DNA from: Euglena gracilis
Lineage: Eukaryota; Euglenida; Euglenophyceae; Euglenales
Length of the DNA: 64,000 nucleotides
Assembly (NCBI GenBank): GCA_039621445.1
Contig: CP154957.1
Span: forward strand, 39,030,654 to 39,094,653
Reading direction: 5' to 3'
Shown here: in pieces, positions 32,336 through 44,089 of the stretch
How positions within the stretch are numbered: the first letter of the stretch is position 1
Layout of the letters: the number at the start of each line of letters is the position of its first letter
The notes under the pieces: generated by a model
Databases searched by the model: none
Told to the model about the DNA's origin: nothing
What the model saw: only the letters and a program-made list of their open reading frames with translations
Program-made: the position numbers and the translations under genes

Positions 32336-33200
32336 CATTGAAAAGCAACAGGAACAGCAACAGGAACCAGAAAACACACACGTTGTTGGCCGTAATACAA
32401 ACGGAGCAGTTTAGCAGGGACATGCTCAGGTCCAGATTACCAACCTCCTTCCAATAAGTTCATTTCAAGCGAGATAGACTTAAGTAATTTCTTGACCGTG
32501 AGATCTGCAACAGAGAAAAATGTACATTCACTGAAAGAATTGGCAAATTCACCATATGCTCCTGCATCCGGCTGGCATCTTAGAGTTGTCTGCACAGTTC
32601 ACAAAATGCAAGCTCTTCCGCCGGCCACCAATAATTCCGAAGAATTAGGAATACCCAGATTCGCGTTCCGCGATTTTTGAAATTTTCGAAAAATTCGAAT
32701 TTTTCGAATTTTTCAATTGAAATGAAAAATTCCCAAAATTTCGAAATTTGCCGAACCTTTGCCGAACCTCGAAAAATTTGGCCGGTGATGCCTAATTTGA
32801 CAAAATATTCAGGCAGATTCCTAATTTCTAGGCATAAATTTGCAAAATTTGGACTAGTGATGCCTAATTTGGTGCCAAAATTACGAATTTTAGGTGGGGG
32901 GACTCCTAATTTGGAGCCTGGAAAGGATTTCCCCCAAAAAAATTGTTTTCGGTGATTCCTAATTTGGCCACCGAAAATGTAGTGTTCCCCCGTGACCCCC
33001 CCCCCCCGTGACCCGAACCACACCCGAAAAATTTTCCTCAAAAAAATGGCGATTTCGCAAGGAAAAAGGTCAAATTTTGCTTTTTCAAAAAAACATTTTT
33101 TTTGTTTGTTTGTTTTTTAAAAAAACACGTTTTTTTAAAATAAAAAACCAAAAAAAAACGTCAACCCTGCCGTTGGCCCGCGGGTGTGCTCAAATAAAGG
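32336..33200 (+). repeat. No gene to ~32780, then 'CCTAATTTGG' family copy
   Basis: Bases 32340-32700 hold no recognisable gene. From about 32780 to 33165 the sequence is almost the same as 23960-24300, ending in A/T hairpins and 'cgtcaaccctgccgttgg'. Confidence 0.65.
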
Positions 33201-33229
33201 GGGGAGGTGGTATGGGGGGGTCTGTTCCA

Positions 33230-33957
33230 AGGGCTTCAAATTAGGTCTCCGGGCATTTCCTTTGATTTGGCTTCATTTTGGAGATATTTTGAAAATTGAC
33301 ATTTTTTGGCCGAAATGGCAGAGTCCAAAGGGGGGGGGGGCTTATCCAGGGGGGCGGGCCGATCTTACCCAGTTTGGACCCCTTCGCGCGTGAATAACTC
33401 GGGCCTGGCGGGGAGTTGGGGGTCAAACCCAGGTGATTCGGAAACTAGAAATCCATGTCCGGAGACCTAAATTGAAGCCCTTGGAACGCTCTATCTACTA
33501 GGATTTTGGCATCCCCGCAACTCCCCGCCCAGCCCGAGATACGGCCGTTTTTCGGCCAATTTCGGCCATTTTGTACACTTTTTCCACTGATCAACTTAGC
33601 CGTTTTCGGCCAAAAAAGGCGAAAAAAATCGAAAAAAAATTTCGTCCGAAACGATGTGTTTTCGCCTCCCCGACCCAGAAAAACTGTTTTTGTGCCGAAA
33701 ATGAGCGTTTTTTGACCCGCCAGCGCCCCCGTTTTGGGCCGCCAACCCATTGACTTCGGGCCAAAACCGGGTCAAAAAAGCCGAAAAAATCGAAATTTTT
33801 TGTCCAAAACTATATGTTTTTTGAACTCCCGGACCCGGAAAACGTGTTTTCGGCGGATAATGAGCGTTTTTTTGATCCCCTCCCTTTTTCTTGCTTTTTT
33901 TAATGCTGCTGCTGCTGTTGCTGTTGTTTTTTTGCTTCTGTTGTTACTGATTTTTGT

Positions 33958-33989
<32 letters not shown>

Positions 33990-34480
33990 CTGTTATTTTT
34001 GTTGTTGTAGCTCATCTCACTTCCAGTGCCTCGGCACCAATTCTTTTTCTCCTCCCCTTCAGGCTTTCACAAGACCGTGTGGCTGGTGTCGGTGAACGGG
34101 AGTTCGTCGTCCTCAAAACGTCCGACCGCAGCCAGCCCCACACCACAGTCACCGCTCCACATAAGCCTCTCTTCCTTTTGCCCCGTGCTTTGTTGAGGTC
34201 CGGATCTGACCCCATGGTTTTGTTCTCTGCGACGCTCCACACAGACACAACCCTGCCTGCAGGTCGCCCGTCCTTCCACCCCCGACAAAGGCGCCGGGGA
34301 CCGGCTGACAGGCGCGGGGTGTGGGGCTGGGGCCGGACCCCTGTTTTTGGCCCGAAAACAATGGATTTTGGTTCATTTTCGGGTAAAAAAAAATCGAAAA
34401 AAATCGAATTTTTTTTGCCCAAAACGATGTTTTTGGACCTCCCGGACCTGGAAAAAAAAATTTTTGAACCGAAAATGAGC
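33230..34480 (+). repeat. Fragments of the TTCGGCC/TCGAAAAAAATCG repeat family with CTG tract
   Basis: 'tttgatttggcttcattttg', 'cgcgcgtgaataactcgggc' and 'cccgagatacggccgttttt' mark this family, whose fuller copies are 46150-47060 and 61020-61870. Internal ~150-bp units contain 'cccggaaaacgtgttttcgg' and 'gggtcaaaaaagccgaaaaa'. A CTG/TTG trinucleotide stretch occupies 33905-34010. Bases 34010-34330 are more complex but I recognise no protein. Confidence 0.55.
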
Positions 34481-35159
34481 TCCGGCCGGGCCGGGCCGCC
34501 GGACCACCGGGCCGCCGGGCCGCCGGCCGGGTCGGGCCGCCGGGCTGCCGGCCGCCGGGCCGGGCCGGGCCGGGCTGCGCCGCTGGCTGGCCAGGCCGGG
34601 CCGGGGTGGTCTCCCAAAGAGCTCAGCTCTACGTCACACCCTGGTCGGTCCCGGCCAAAGGGCCGGCCTTCGGCCGGCCAGGGGGGGTCTTGGGGGGTCG
34701 GCACACCCCTCCCCCCCCCCCCACCGACCCCCTCGCCACGCCATTTTACCCCCTCCCCCCCTTTTTCAGACCCCCTCGCGACGCCATGTCAGGCCCGCCA
34801 AAGAAAATTTTCTTGGCAAACCCCCGCGCACCCCTCCCCCCCCCCATCCGGGACCCCCTCGCCACGCCCCCCCTAGCCGGAAACCTCGCCACGGCGTGCC
34901 GACCCCCCCTAACATGGGGGGGGCATGGTATACTGGGATCCTAAAGTTTGGTGTTTCCAATAGAATTTTGTTTGGATTTTGGGTCATTTTTCGTGAAGTC
35001 AACCGGTTGAGTTCGGGTCTGTTTTGGAACCATGTGGGGGGTCTTTAACAGAAATACCAGCTGAAGTAGCCTGGCCAGAACGTTTGGGGGGGAGCACACG
35101 GCTGGTCGACGGCGTGCCGGAAGCCGGGTCAGGTTGTCTATCTCATATGGGTAGCAGAT
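34481..35159. repeat. GCCGGGCC-rich stretch and C-rich repeat copy 2
   Basis: Bases 34485-34600 consist of GCCGGGC/CCGGGCCG words. From 34690 to 34910 the sequence matches the C-rich repeat at 23236-23475. Bases 35085-35160 include 'cacggctggtcgacggcgtg', echoed at 36028-36055. No gene. Confidence 0.55.
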
Positions 35160-35640
35160 GCCTACCACTCCCCCCCCCTTATTTGAGCACACCCACGGGC
35201 CAAAGGACCCCCCAAATGCTCAAATAAGGGGGGTCAAATTAGGGGGGGTCGGAATTTTGCCTATGAGAGAGGGCAAAAAATTTCGGCGCCTTCGGCGCCT
35301 CAAAAATTTTCTTCCCTGGACCCAAATGCTCAATTAGGGGGGGGGGGTCAAATAAGGGGGGGAGTGGTAATTTGGCGTGCCAGTTCCGAATTTTGAGAGG
35401 CAAATTCCTAATTTTGAGGAGGAGATTCCTAATTTCATGTGTAAATTCCTAATTTTGAGTGGCAAATGCCTAATTTTGTGTAAAATCCCATTTTCATGTG
35501 GAAAATGCACAATTTTGGCTGGCATGAGTGGCAAATGTATATTTCGGGGTGAAAATTGCTTAATTTCAGCACCTAATGCCAAAATGTGGTGTGCAAATGC
35601 TTCATGTTGGGTGCCAAATCTTAAATTCGGATGTTCGTTT
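35160..35640. repeat. CAAATAAGGGG inverted elements and CCTAATTTTG tandem
   Basis: 'cccccccttatttgagcaca' and 'tgctcaaataaggggggtca' face each other at 35170-35240, and again at 35325-35365, around a GGCGCCTTCGGCGCC triloop palindrome (about 35284). From 35375 a degenerate ~25-bp unit 'attcctaattttgagnggcaa' repeats about ten times. Confidence 0.6.
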
Positions 35641-36249
35641 TGAATTATCTTTCGAATTCTACACGAGCGGCTACAATTTTGAGTCACTTGAAACCATTTC
35701 ACACAATATTTGAGCCTTTTTTTGTCCATTATTAGGTAAATTTTGCCAGTGGGACACCAGCTGAGCATTTTTTAGTTATTCGAATAATATGCAGGCAAAT
35801 AACCTTCCACAATGATTGTAGAATGACCCCCCAAAAAAGGCTGAAATGGTCAAAATTGGTCAAAAAATCCAAAATTGGCAAAATTGACAAAAATTGACGA
35901 AAAATGACTTCAAATGGGCAAAAATGCAGCCTCCACCAACGATGAACATGACCTTGAAGGGAGATTGGCGGCGAAATTGTTTCTGCATTGCAAGGCTGTG
36001 GCTCGGGTCATTTTCCTGTGAGTCACACGGCTGGCCGACGGCTGGCCGACGGCGTGCTCCCCCTGGAAGTTGAAGGCCCGAGGTGTGAACATTTCTGGGG
36101 ACATTTTTCTGAAGACAATTTGGTGGAAAAAGATGTTGCCCCTCTTGGGGTGAAATAATTTGATCCGTCCCAAACCCCCCAAAAACCACCCTCAGCATTT
36201 GTGATGTCTCACAGAGGCTCATGTAAATGCAAGAATCACTGATCAGCAA
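35641..36249. other. Upstream region of the dynamitin gene, no gene seen
   Basis: AT-rich with 'caaaattgacaaaaattgac' repeats near 35850-35910. The promoter of the downstream gene must lie here or further up. I see no clear TATA element that I would defend. Confidence 0.4.
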
Positions 36250-36822
36250 ATGATGCCTTTGACCAGGAAGATTCTCACCCTCCCTGGCATTGATCATTCT
36301 GGAAAAGAATTGTATGAGACTCCAAATGTGGAAGAGCTGCCAACCACAATTACTCATGAGTCTTTTGCCAATCCAGACATTGAAGTGACGCGATTTGACC
36401 GCAAAGCAGCTCTAGCCCAATTCATCACCAAGGTCAGCTTGCTCAGGGCTTACGTTGTATTATTATTTTTCCTCCGTCAGTGTCCTCAAGTATTTGAGGC
36501 ATATGGCGAGGCGCCCGATTCTGAGTCAATTGAAAGCTCCCGAGTTGCAAAGGTGCAAGTCTCATTGACCGAGCTTACCACAGAGCTGAATGGTCTATTT
36601 GGAAAGGTGTTTGGCGAAGGCATTTTCACGCATTGAGAACTGCCCCCTCCCAAGGTGAAAGGCAACAGCGAAAGAGATGCTGTAAAATGTGCTCCATCAC
36701 AACCATTGACAGGATCAACATCAACCGATGCTTCAGAGCAATTTTTTATGTTGGACAAACGCTTGGCAGTTATGGAGAAGGCCGTGGGCGTTGATGGCCA
36801 AAAGATGACCTCTCCTTTACAG
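36250..36822 (+). CDS. DCTN2: Dynactin subunit 2 (dynamitin), N-terminal exons 1-3
   Basis: Dynamitin is the p50 subunit that forms the shoulder of dynactin, the cofactor of cytoplasmic dynein. Exon 1 (36250-36432) encodes 'LPGIDHSGKELYET', matching the conserved LPGI...VYET start of the family. Exon 2 (36481-36606) encodes 'LTELTTELNGL', matching the ELTTEVEKI helix. Exon 3 (36655-36822) encodes 'FFMLDKRLAVMEKAVG', matching the LEKRLTELETAV coiled coil. Both introns are 48 nt, phase 0 and GT-AG (GTCAGC...GTCAG; GTGTTT...CAAG). The donor of the next intron is CAG|GTCATT at 36823. The start could be either ATG at 36250/36253. The intervening family region is shorter than in animals. The remainder is at 43362-44089. 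Confidence 0.8.
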
Positions 36823-37269
36823 GTCATTCTTTCCTCTAAGTGACATTCCTATTGCAGTCATCCCCCCCTGAACGTCCCCCCCCCCATCACAATTTTGGCT
36901 CTGGGTTCGGACTTGAAAGACCAACCTTTGACAGGACGACCCGCGCGGCCGCTCGTGCAGCCACTCACCCCCCTCTGCCCCCCCCCACTCACGGAAAAGG
37001 CCACGGGCGGATAATTGGTTATGACGATCCTGGAGGTCGTACCGACCTAGGTCGGCCTGACCATTGGAAAGGAATTTTGACTATAGGTCGGTATAGGGCC
37101 TACCTGTTTGTTACCGACCATTATGGTCGGCCCAACCATTTGGAGGTCGGGCCGACCATATGGTCGGTAGGCCCCCTCCCCCTCCTTCCCTCCCCCCTGC
37201 GACAGTGCCAAACGGTAGACTGGGGGGGGTAGTGGGTAGTCGGCCGACTACCCAATTGGCAGGGGGGGG

Positions 37270-37690
37270 GGGGAAATGCGTTTCGCATTTTTGCGCATTT
37301 TTTTGCGCATTTTTTCAAATTTTCCAAAAATGCGCATTTTTGCGCATTTTTCGCATTTTTTGCGCATTTTTTTCATTTTTTTCGGCACATTTTTTTTTTG
37401 CTTTTTGGCACATTTTTTCGTGATTTTCCAAATTTTTCGCATTTTTTGACCATTTTTGCAATTTTTTTGCAAAAATTTGAAATTTTTGACTTTTTTTTTG
37501 AAACATACATTTTCCTCATTATTCTACATAATTTCTTCAAATTTGGTGCCATTTTGCATGTTTTTGGGTAATTTTTGCATTTTCGTGATTTTTGCGCATT
37601 TTTTCTCGGATTTTGCACATTTTTGCGCATTTTTTCCAAAATTGCGCATTTTTTGCGCATTTTTGCGCGTTTTTGCGCATTTTTTCCGAG
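37270..37690. repeat. TTTTTGCGCA simple repeat
   Basis: 'tttttgcgcatttttt' and near variants recur more than fifteen times across about 420 bp. Lysine-rich frames on the minus strand are by-products. Confidence 0.85.
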
Positions 37691-37775
37691 GCCGGGCGAG
37701 CGCATTTCCCCCCCCCCCCTGCAATTGGTCGGTAGCTAGTCGGTACATTAGAGTGGGTAGTCGGCCGACTAGTCG

Positions 37776-38533
37776 GCCGACTACCCACTCTAATGTACTA
37801 ACGGGTCAAAACCGCCGACTTTTAAGCCCCCCCCCTGGGAAAAACTTTGTCCAAATCACCTCAACACCGGTCAAAACTCACCCAAATGGCTCCAGAACCC
37901 CCCAATCGGGGGTGAATATGCAAAAAAATTGGGGGGGGGAATGTCCATTTTGGGCCACTTTTGGCAAAAGAACACCTCTCCCCATTGGATTTTCAATATA
38001 AGTCAACATTTGCACAAAAAGGAGTTATCCCCCAAGTATATTGCCAACATAGAAGGGATTTTGTTATTTGAGGGGGGGGTGCAGGGGGCAGAGCCCGCCC
38101 CCCGCCTATGCCAAAGTGAGCCACAAAAACGACTTAGCCCCCGAGTATGTTGCCAACCCAAAGGGATTTTGTTATTTGAGGCTTGGATGGGGGTGGAGGG
38201 GGGAGTTTTCTGCCTCTCGTGATGCAGAATGCTTGCATTTCTAAAGGATTTTCATGTAATCCCTGTTTCATCATTGGGTTTTTACCCCTCCGGACCCCCA
38301 TCAAGGGCCCACCGACCCACACCGACCAAAGATTTCCATCTGGGGGTGTTTATTTAGGTGTAAGACACTTATTTGGACCCATCCGGACCATTTCCGGGTG
38401 ATTTGGGCCCGCCACAGACCATTTTTATGACCACCGACTAGCCACCGACTAGTTTGCATTTGATTTTCTTCATGGGGGGGGGCTTAAAAGTTGGCGGTTT
38501 GGACCCGTTAGTACATTAGAGTGGGTAGTCGGT
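37776..38533 (+). mobile_element. ~760-bp TIR element containing the ~620-bp repeat
   Basis: 'ccgactacccactctaatgt', then 'actaacgggtcaaaaccgcc' and 'gacttttaagcccccccc' at 37776-37836, are mirrored at 38475-38533 with a few differences, giving TIRs of about 58 bp. The interior equals the repeat at 1376-1990. The outer ends continue into palindromes of TAGTCGGCCGACTA. No transposase is encoded. No target duplication could be fixed because both flanks are palindromic. Confidence 0.78.
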
Positions 38534-38739
38534 TGACTACCCACAACCCACAACCCCCCCCCACCCCGTCTCGCCGACTAGTTACCGACCAGGCCTAGTC
38601 GGCCGACCAATTGGGTAGTCGGCCGACCAGTCAGCCGACTACCCACTACCCCCCCCCCCCAGTCTACCGCTCCCCCCCAACCCCCCCATTGTGCCTAGCC
38701 TCCACCGCGCACTTACCCTCAACCCCTCAAAGTGGCCAC

Positions 38740-39800
38740 CCTCCATGCAACACGGGACCCCAAAACGGCCGATCTGGGGGAGGGGACACTTTGGGGGGGG
38801 GGGTCATTTTTGGGCTTCGGCGCCTTTGGTGCCAAAGTGGTCACTTTGAGAGGGGGTGAACCAAATTTGCCAAAATAATCGGCCACTCTAAGGGGGGGGG
38901 CACTTTGAGGGGGGGTGAGGGTAAATGGGAGGGGGTGTTATTTTGAGTTTTTTCGAGGGGGTATTATTTTTAAGATCGAAATGCCATCCCCCCCAAATGA
39001 AACCCTTTTAGGCCCAGCTGGGAGGTCTAATTGCTATCAGGGGAGGTCAATGGGGGGGTAAACCAAATTTTGGCAATTTTTTTTCAGCCACTTTGGGGGG
39101 GACTTTGGGGGGGGGTGAGGGTGCTTTCATGGTTCCACCAGCATGATCTCATTTGCATCAGGTAGGGTTGCACCGTTTTGTTCAGAGACCGCACATCTGT
39201 CTTGTTGGATTCAGAGAGCTTCTGCAAAACGTCCCAAAAAATTTGACCGCCAAGTTTGATGAAAAGGACCCCCCGGGGGGTCGGGGGGGACCCCTTGGAA
39301 AGATCAGAAAATTCTATATGCCCAAATCGAAAAAAAATCTGAAACCGATTGTTTTGAGGGTTTTGGGAGGGGGGTGGGATGGGGTCCGGGAAGCGGCACG
39401 CCAAGCCTCCGGTGCCCAAATGGAGGCTGGGCACGGCGGGGGGGGGGGGACGAGCAGCCGCGCGGGCAGCTGCAGGGGGGGGGGGCGGTTGAGGGCGGCT
39501 GTGCACGCGTCCTAAAATCGGTGATTTTGGGGTCCCAAAAGTGGTCATTTTTGGCCATTTTCGTGCCATTTTTGATCAAAATGTTCTCTTTGGGCTGCGC
39601 CCAAATTTGCCATTTTACGTCCAAAAATGGTCTTTTTTTTACCATTTTGGTAAAAAGGGGGGTTAACCAAATTTGAGGGGGGTTAACCAAATTTGCCCAA
39701 AAAATTTGGCCACTATGAGGGGGGTGGGGGATATTTTGAGGGGGGGGTGAGGGGATGAGGGGGGAGGGGACATTTTGAAGGGGTACGCAAATTTGTGCGC
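38740..39800. repeat. CACTTTGGGG-type repeats
   Basis: Copies related to 6600-6850 occur at 38770-38925, 39060-39125 and 39655-39790, with G-runs in between. At 39240-39300 a C/G-run inverted motif occurs. Bases 39410-39520 are GC-rich and resemble 9540-9700 in reverse. No gene. Confidence 0.55.
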
Positions 39801-40049
39801 ACCTGTACACTTGAATGGGTGGGGGGGAGTATCCTTTGTGGCCCCTGTGACCCCCCCCCCCATGTGACCGGTGTGTCAAATGTGACCGGTAAGCTGACGA
39901 ATAAGACAGAAAAGGAGAATTCTTGTCTTTCCATTTTGCCTTGCCTTAACATTCAGATTTCTGGCATGTTCCCCCCTGTGATTGTTCCCCCATGTGACCT
40001 CCACTGTGACCCCCTTGTGACCCGGAACTACCCCAATGATTTTTGAAGC

Positions 40050-40195
40050 AAAGCCCCCTTATTCTCCCCCCTGATTGTCCCTGTACCCGGCTGACGAGGC
40101 CAATGAAATTCTTTTAGCACGTTCTCATTGTCCCCCCCCCCCTATTGTCTGATTGGGACTTTAGGAGCAAGTCGATGAGAGAATAAGGGGGGTGG
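40050..40195 (+). mobile_element. Short TIR element with C-run ends, degraded copy 4
   Basis: Recognisable by 'tgattgtccctgtacccggc', 'gaggccaatgaaattctttt', a C-run with 'ctattgtc' and the closing 'agagaataaggggggt'. It has more differences from copies 1-3 than they have from one another. Confidence 0.6.
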
Positions 40196-42510
40196 TGGTA
40201 AACATGCCCAAACATAACCAGGTTTTGAATAGTGCTGAGCTCTTAATCGGACTTTCACGTGAATGTGGAAAAGACTAGCATTGCAAATTTCGCGCAATTT
40301 ATGAGTTACAAATCACACACCTGCAATTTACGGCAATTTTCAGTGATTTTGCAGTAATTTTCAAAACCTATTTCCAGGGCCCGACGCCTGCATTAACGAG
40401 TTTTAGCAGGGGCGTCGTTACAATGAAGGGGGAGGCAAAATTTTCAAAATTTTGCCCCTCTGCTACCATGTAAGGGTTGCCCCTCCTGAGGTCCCTGTGA
40501 AGGGACCCCTGGTGGCACAACCCTCGTAGGATCCTTTGCATTTGAGCCCGTCGGGCCCACCTGGTGGGGGTTTTCCCCTTGGTGAAACAGTGGGGTAGGG
40601 GTGGGTGTTGGTGTAGATGGAGTTGTAGTATTGAAAAATGACATACTTTGGGTGGGAGCTTCTTTCCTTGCGTGAACAATTGAATATCAATTTTATATTT
40701 CCCTTGAGTTGATCTTTGAATTGGCACTTGCAATGCAAAACAATTGACGCCAAATAAACAGATAAAAACAGAGCCCTGTGCACAGAAAGTGTACAATTGG
40801 GGGGGGGGGGCTACAGCTGGGGGGGCTACTTGGTATACTTTGCGCAATTCTTAATGAATTGCGCCATCCCAAGCGCCCACCAAGGGGGTGTGCTTGCTTG
40901 CGCAAAGCCCGGAGGGGCTTGCACATCCCCTTGGGGGTTGCCTGTTGGCCCCCTCAACCTACCCCCTCCTTTACCTTCCCTTGGCTTGGTCAAAATGGGC
41001 TGCGGTAGCTCCTGGGCGGGGGGGGGGGCAAAAGTTTTCAAAATTTTGCCCCCCAGTTTTCAAGTCAGGCGCCCGTTACAATGAAATGGTTTTCAAGACA
41101 AGCGTCCATTGCAATGAAGCGGTTTTCAAGACAGGCGCCGTTGCTATAAAACGGTTTTAGGAGGGGCGTCCGTTTCCTTGTAGTTGGGAGACAGGCAGCT
41201 GGTAAACTGATGGAACAGATTACGACTATGTGAAACAGGACGCGCAGATTCATTTGCATGCGCAGTGTGTGTGTGGGGACTAGCGTCCCAGAGCTCAACA
41301 AGAGCTGAAATGGCTGTCAGGAAACGTGACGAAAATCACCCAGACACGATCACGACCAGGACTGCACGACTGAAAGGGAACTACTGCATAGCGTTGCGAC
41401 AGCCCTCACACATCCACGCAAATCTGGGTGGATGTCGGAGATCCACATATTTCCAGTGCCACCAAACACTACACACTTCACAGCAACCACCTCGAAAATT
41501 TTGGCATTTGGCCTTTTTTTTGGAACCATCACAGCACGTCGACCACACAAGGGAGGTGTGCTCAGTGGGGTGAAAACAGATGGCAGGTCAGAAGCAACCG
41601 GAGCGTTTTCAGGAGCCTGGGGGGGGGGGCGTGGTACATCAACACCCGAGACCATGCCACTTGCATTATTCACGTGGCCAATTTCATTACATCACCCATT
41701 TCAACAGTAACAGGTTTTAGCAGGGGCGCCGTTTTCAAGACAGGGTTTTCAGGGTTTTCAAGACAGGTGTTCGTTACAATAAAACGGTTTTCAAGACAGG
41801 CGTCCGTTTCTTTAAAACAGTTTTCAGAGCGCCGTTACTATAAAATGGTTTTCAGAGGGAAATGGTTTTTCTTGACAAAAACCACAAAAAAAAGCGACAA
41901 AAACCACCATACGGGTTACTACCTGCGAAATAGGTTTAGAACAATCGACCGCACAGCCAATTTTGCCAATTTTGCACAGTTTTGGCCTGTTTTGACTTTT
42001 GACTTTTGGACTTTTGGCCGTTTTCGGCCATTTTCTGATGAAAAAGTTGAAAAAATCGAAATGAATTAATTTTTTTCGTTAAAACCAATTTTTTTGGCCT
42101 CCCGGATCTGGAAAATTTGCTTTTTGCTGAAAATGAGTGTTTTTGACCCCCCGGCCCCCGTTTTTGGCCCGAAACCCATGGAGTTTGGGTCAGGCTTTTT
42201 TTTATACAAAAATCAACTGCCACTAACGGTTTTAGCAGGGGCGCCGGGCACCCCCAAAGGCGCCGAAGGCGCCAGGCTGCCCCGCGCCCCTGCTAAAACC
42301 ATTAGTGCAGTTGATTGTTCTAAAACCTATTTCACAGGGCCCGCGCGCCTGCCTTGAACAACGTTCGGCGATTAGTAACCCGTACGGTGGTTTTTTTTGC
42401 CGTTTTTTTTTGCGGTTTTCGTCAAGAAAACGGCGCCCCTCTGAAAACCGTTTTATTGTAACGGATGCCTGTCTTGAAAACCGTTTCATAATAACGGCGC
42501 CCCTGCCAAA
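40196..42510. repeat. Mixed repeats inside the dynamitin intron
   Basis: 40217-40365 matches 45796-46125 ('ccaggttttgaatagtgctg', 'gactagcattgcaaat'). 41050-41165, 41710-41860 and 42230-42510 share 'ggttttcaagacaggcgtcc' and 'gttttagcaggggcgcc'. A triloop palindrome 'aggcgccgaaggcgcc' lies near 42258. 42000-42190 is a fragment of the 46/61-kb repeat. No gene is recognised. Confidence 0.5.
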
Positions 42511-42559
42511 ACCTGTTAATGTAATTGGGAGGCCTTGTGCCAGAATTTGGGGTTTTTTG

Positions 42560-42960
42560 AACAACTTTTTTTGGCCAACTTTTGGGAATTCCTGAAGTGG
42601 AGCACCATGCAGTATGGCAGAAATCTGAGGCCATCTGCTGAAAGCCCTTGAGAAGAGCTTTCGATCGATGGACAACATGGCAGCTGAAAAGTGGAGTTTC
42701 GAATTTGCAAACAGGGTCAAAAAATGCGATCGCTGATTTTCAGAGCGCTGTGCATTGTAGCTGAGTTCTGTGGGTACCAAGCGAAACGTGTTGGGGAGAG
42801 CTTTGGTTTGATATGCTGTATGGTACCTGAGATGTGGGATTTGACAAATTAAATTAAATTAAATTAAGATGTCAAATTTGGAATGCACAATCACTGAAAA
42901 TAAGAGCTCCGCCGACCAGGCAGGGCCGCCCTGCCTGCCACACGCCTCAAACATCTGCTG
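42560..42960 (+). repeat. Copy of the core of the 1.44-kb repeat
   Basis: 'aatctgaggccatctgctga', 'gagaagagctttcgatcgat' and 'gttctgtgggtaccaagcga' follow the order seen at 850-1375 and 26000-26300. After 42960 to 43361 there is nothing recognisable. Confidence 0.7.
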
Positions 42961-43361
42961 CAGCATGGCACCGTCACACACGTAAAGAGCTCAGCAGTAC
43001 GCAAAACCTGGTTAATATTCCAAACACATCACCCCCCACTGGGCAGTTCTCAAAAGCATGGTGCATGATGTATTTTTTTGTCATTGCCAGTTTTTATTTG
43101 ATTTGGAGGAGATCCCAAAGCAAACATCAAAAAATGCAGGTGTTTTCATGTGGTACCGTTGTGATGTATGAAAGGAAGATGAATATATCACTTTTTTTGT
43201 AAATTTGTTGGATTTTTTTATCTTGTGTTTGCAACACGTGTTTTTTTTTGAAGTAATGTGCTCGGAAGGAGGACTCTTTTTGATGGGCTGTTTGTTTGGC
43301 TCTCCACCGATTCTGCGGTGGGAACACCTGAACCAATGCATTTCCCTCAACGTCGTCCCAG

Positions 43362-44089
43362 GAGACAGTCAGCAAATTGGAATCCAGTCTGAAACTTCTG
43401 GATGCCGCCGCGCTGGAGGAACTGAACCGCAAGGTGAAGCAGCTGGAGCGAGATATGGACAAGGTCATTGCCAAGAAGCAGCCCTACGCAGATTTGAGCG
43501 GGCTGGAGCAACGCAAACGGATAGGAACAGCCATTGGCAGGGAGGAAAGGAAACCAACCCCTGCCTGTGAATGACGTTGAACAAAAATGGCGGTGACAAA
43601 AAGGATTAATTTTGGAAGAAGGATAATGTGATAATGGGAATTTTGTTTCAAAATGGCGAATTTTTTAATTCTATTTCTCCTTATTTTTAAGTTTGCGTTC
43701 ATGTCTATGTTTCATTTTCAATCACCTAATTTCTTTTTCACAGGAAATGAAGTATCCAGTGTTTTGCCAACGCCTGGCAGCAGGACATGTACGAGGCACT
43801 GCAGCGGTGCGACGCGACCGCCCCGCAGGTGCCCGTGGTGCTGACCCGCCTGCTGTCCCTGAAGCGCCTCCACGATGATGCCGACGCCCTGCGCCACGCC
43901 CTGACCACTGCCGCGGAGGCCGAGGCCACCATCGCGGCGACGCTGGCGGAGGGCACCGCCCTGTTGCGGGATGTGGAAGCCGGCATGCGGGACAACGTGG
44001 CCGCCATGGAACGCAACATGGCCCGCCTCGACGCCCGGATGGCCAGCCTGGCCGAACAGATGCAGGGCCTCGCGCCCCCGACGGTCTGA
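43362..44089 (+). CDS. DCTN2: Dynactin subunit 2 (dynamitin), C-terminal exons
   Basis: Exon 4 starts after the CCCAG at 43361 and encodes 'ETVSKLESSLKLLDAAALEE', then 'RKVKQLERDMDKVIAKKQ', matching the LxxKVSALD...GKVNEIAKHK coiled coil of dynamitin. Exon 5 (about 43781-44089, stop TGA) encodes 'MYEALQRC', 'LTRLLSLKRLHDDADALRHA' and 'MRDNVAAMERNMARLDARM', matching the family's C-terminus (LYETIQRW, LVTIKQLHEQ, MRENLATVEGNFASIDERM). The exon 4/5 junction is uncertain. The only good GT donor (43567) is out of phase with the CAG acceptors at 43780/43783, so a non-canonical donor or a sequence error is possible. GC content rises sharply in exon 5. Confidence 0.82.

Larger units (their letters stand above)
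36823..43361 (+). other. Repeat-filled phase-0 intron of the dynamitin gene
   Basis: This inferred ~6.5-kb intron joins '...SPLQ' to 'ETVSKL...' in frame. It carries the 37.8-38.5 kb TIR element, GGTCGG palindromes (37040-37170), a 'gcgcatttttgcgcattttt' simple repeat (37270-37690), CACTTTG repeats, a degraded short TIR element and several GAAAACGG-type repeats. I found no further dynamitin exon inside, though a very short one could be missed. Confidence 0.6.

Noticed and set aside
33734-34876. 380-residue plus-strand open frame, the longest in the window
   Set aside because: It spans a CTG/TTG microsatellite, fragments of the 46/61-kb repeat, a GCCGGG-rich stretch and a C-rich repeat. There is no conserved motif and no plausible single origin as a protein.
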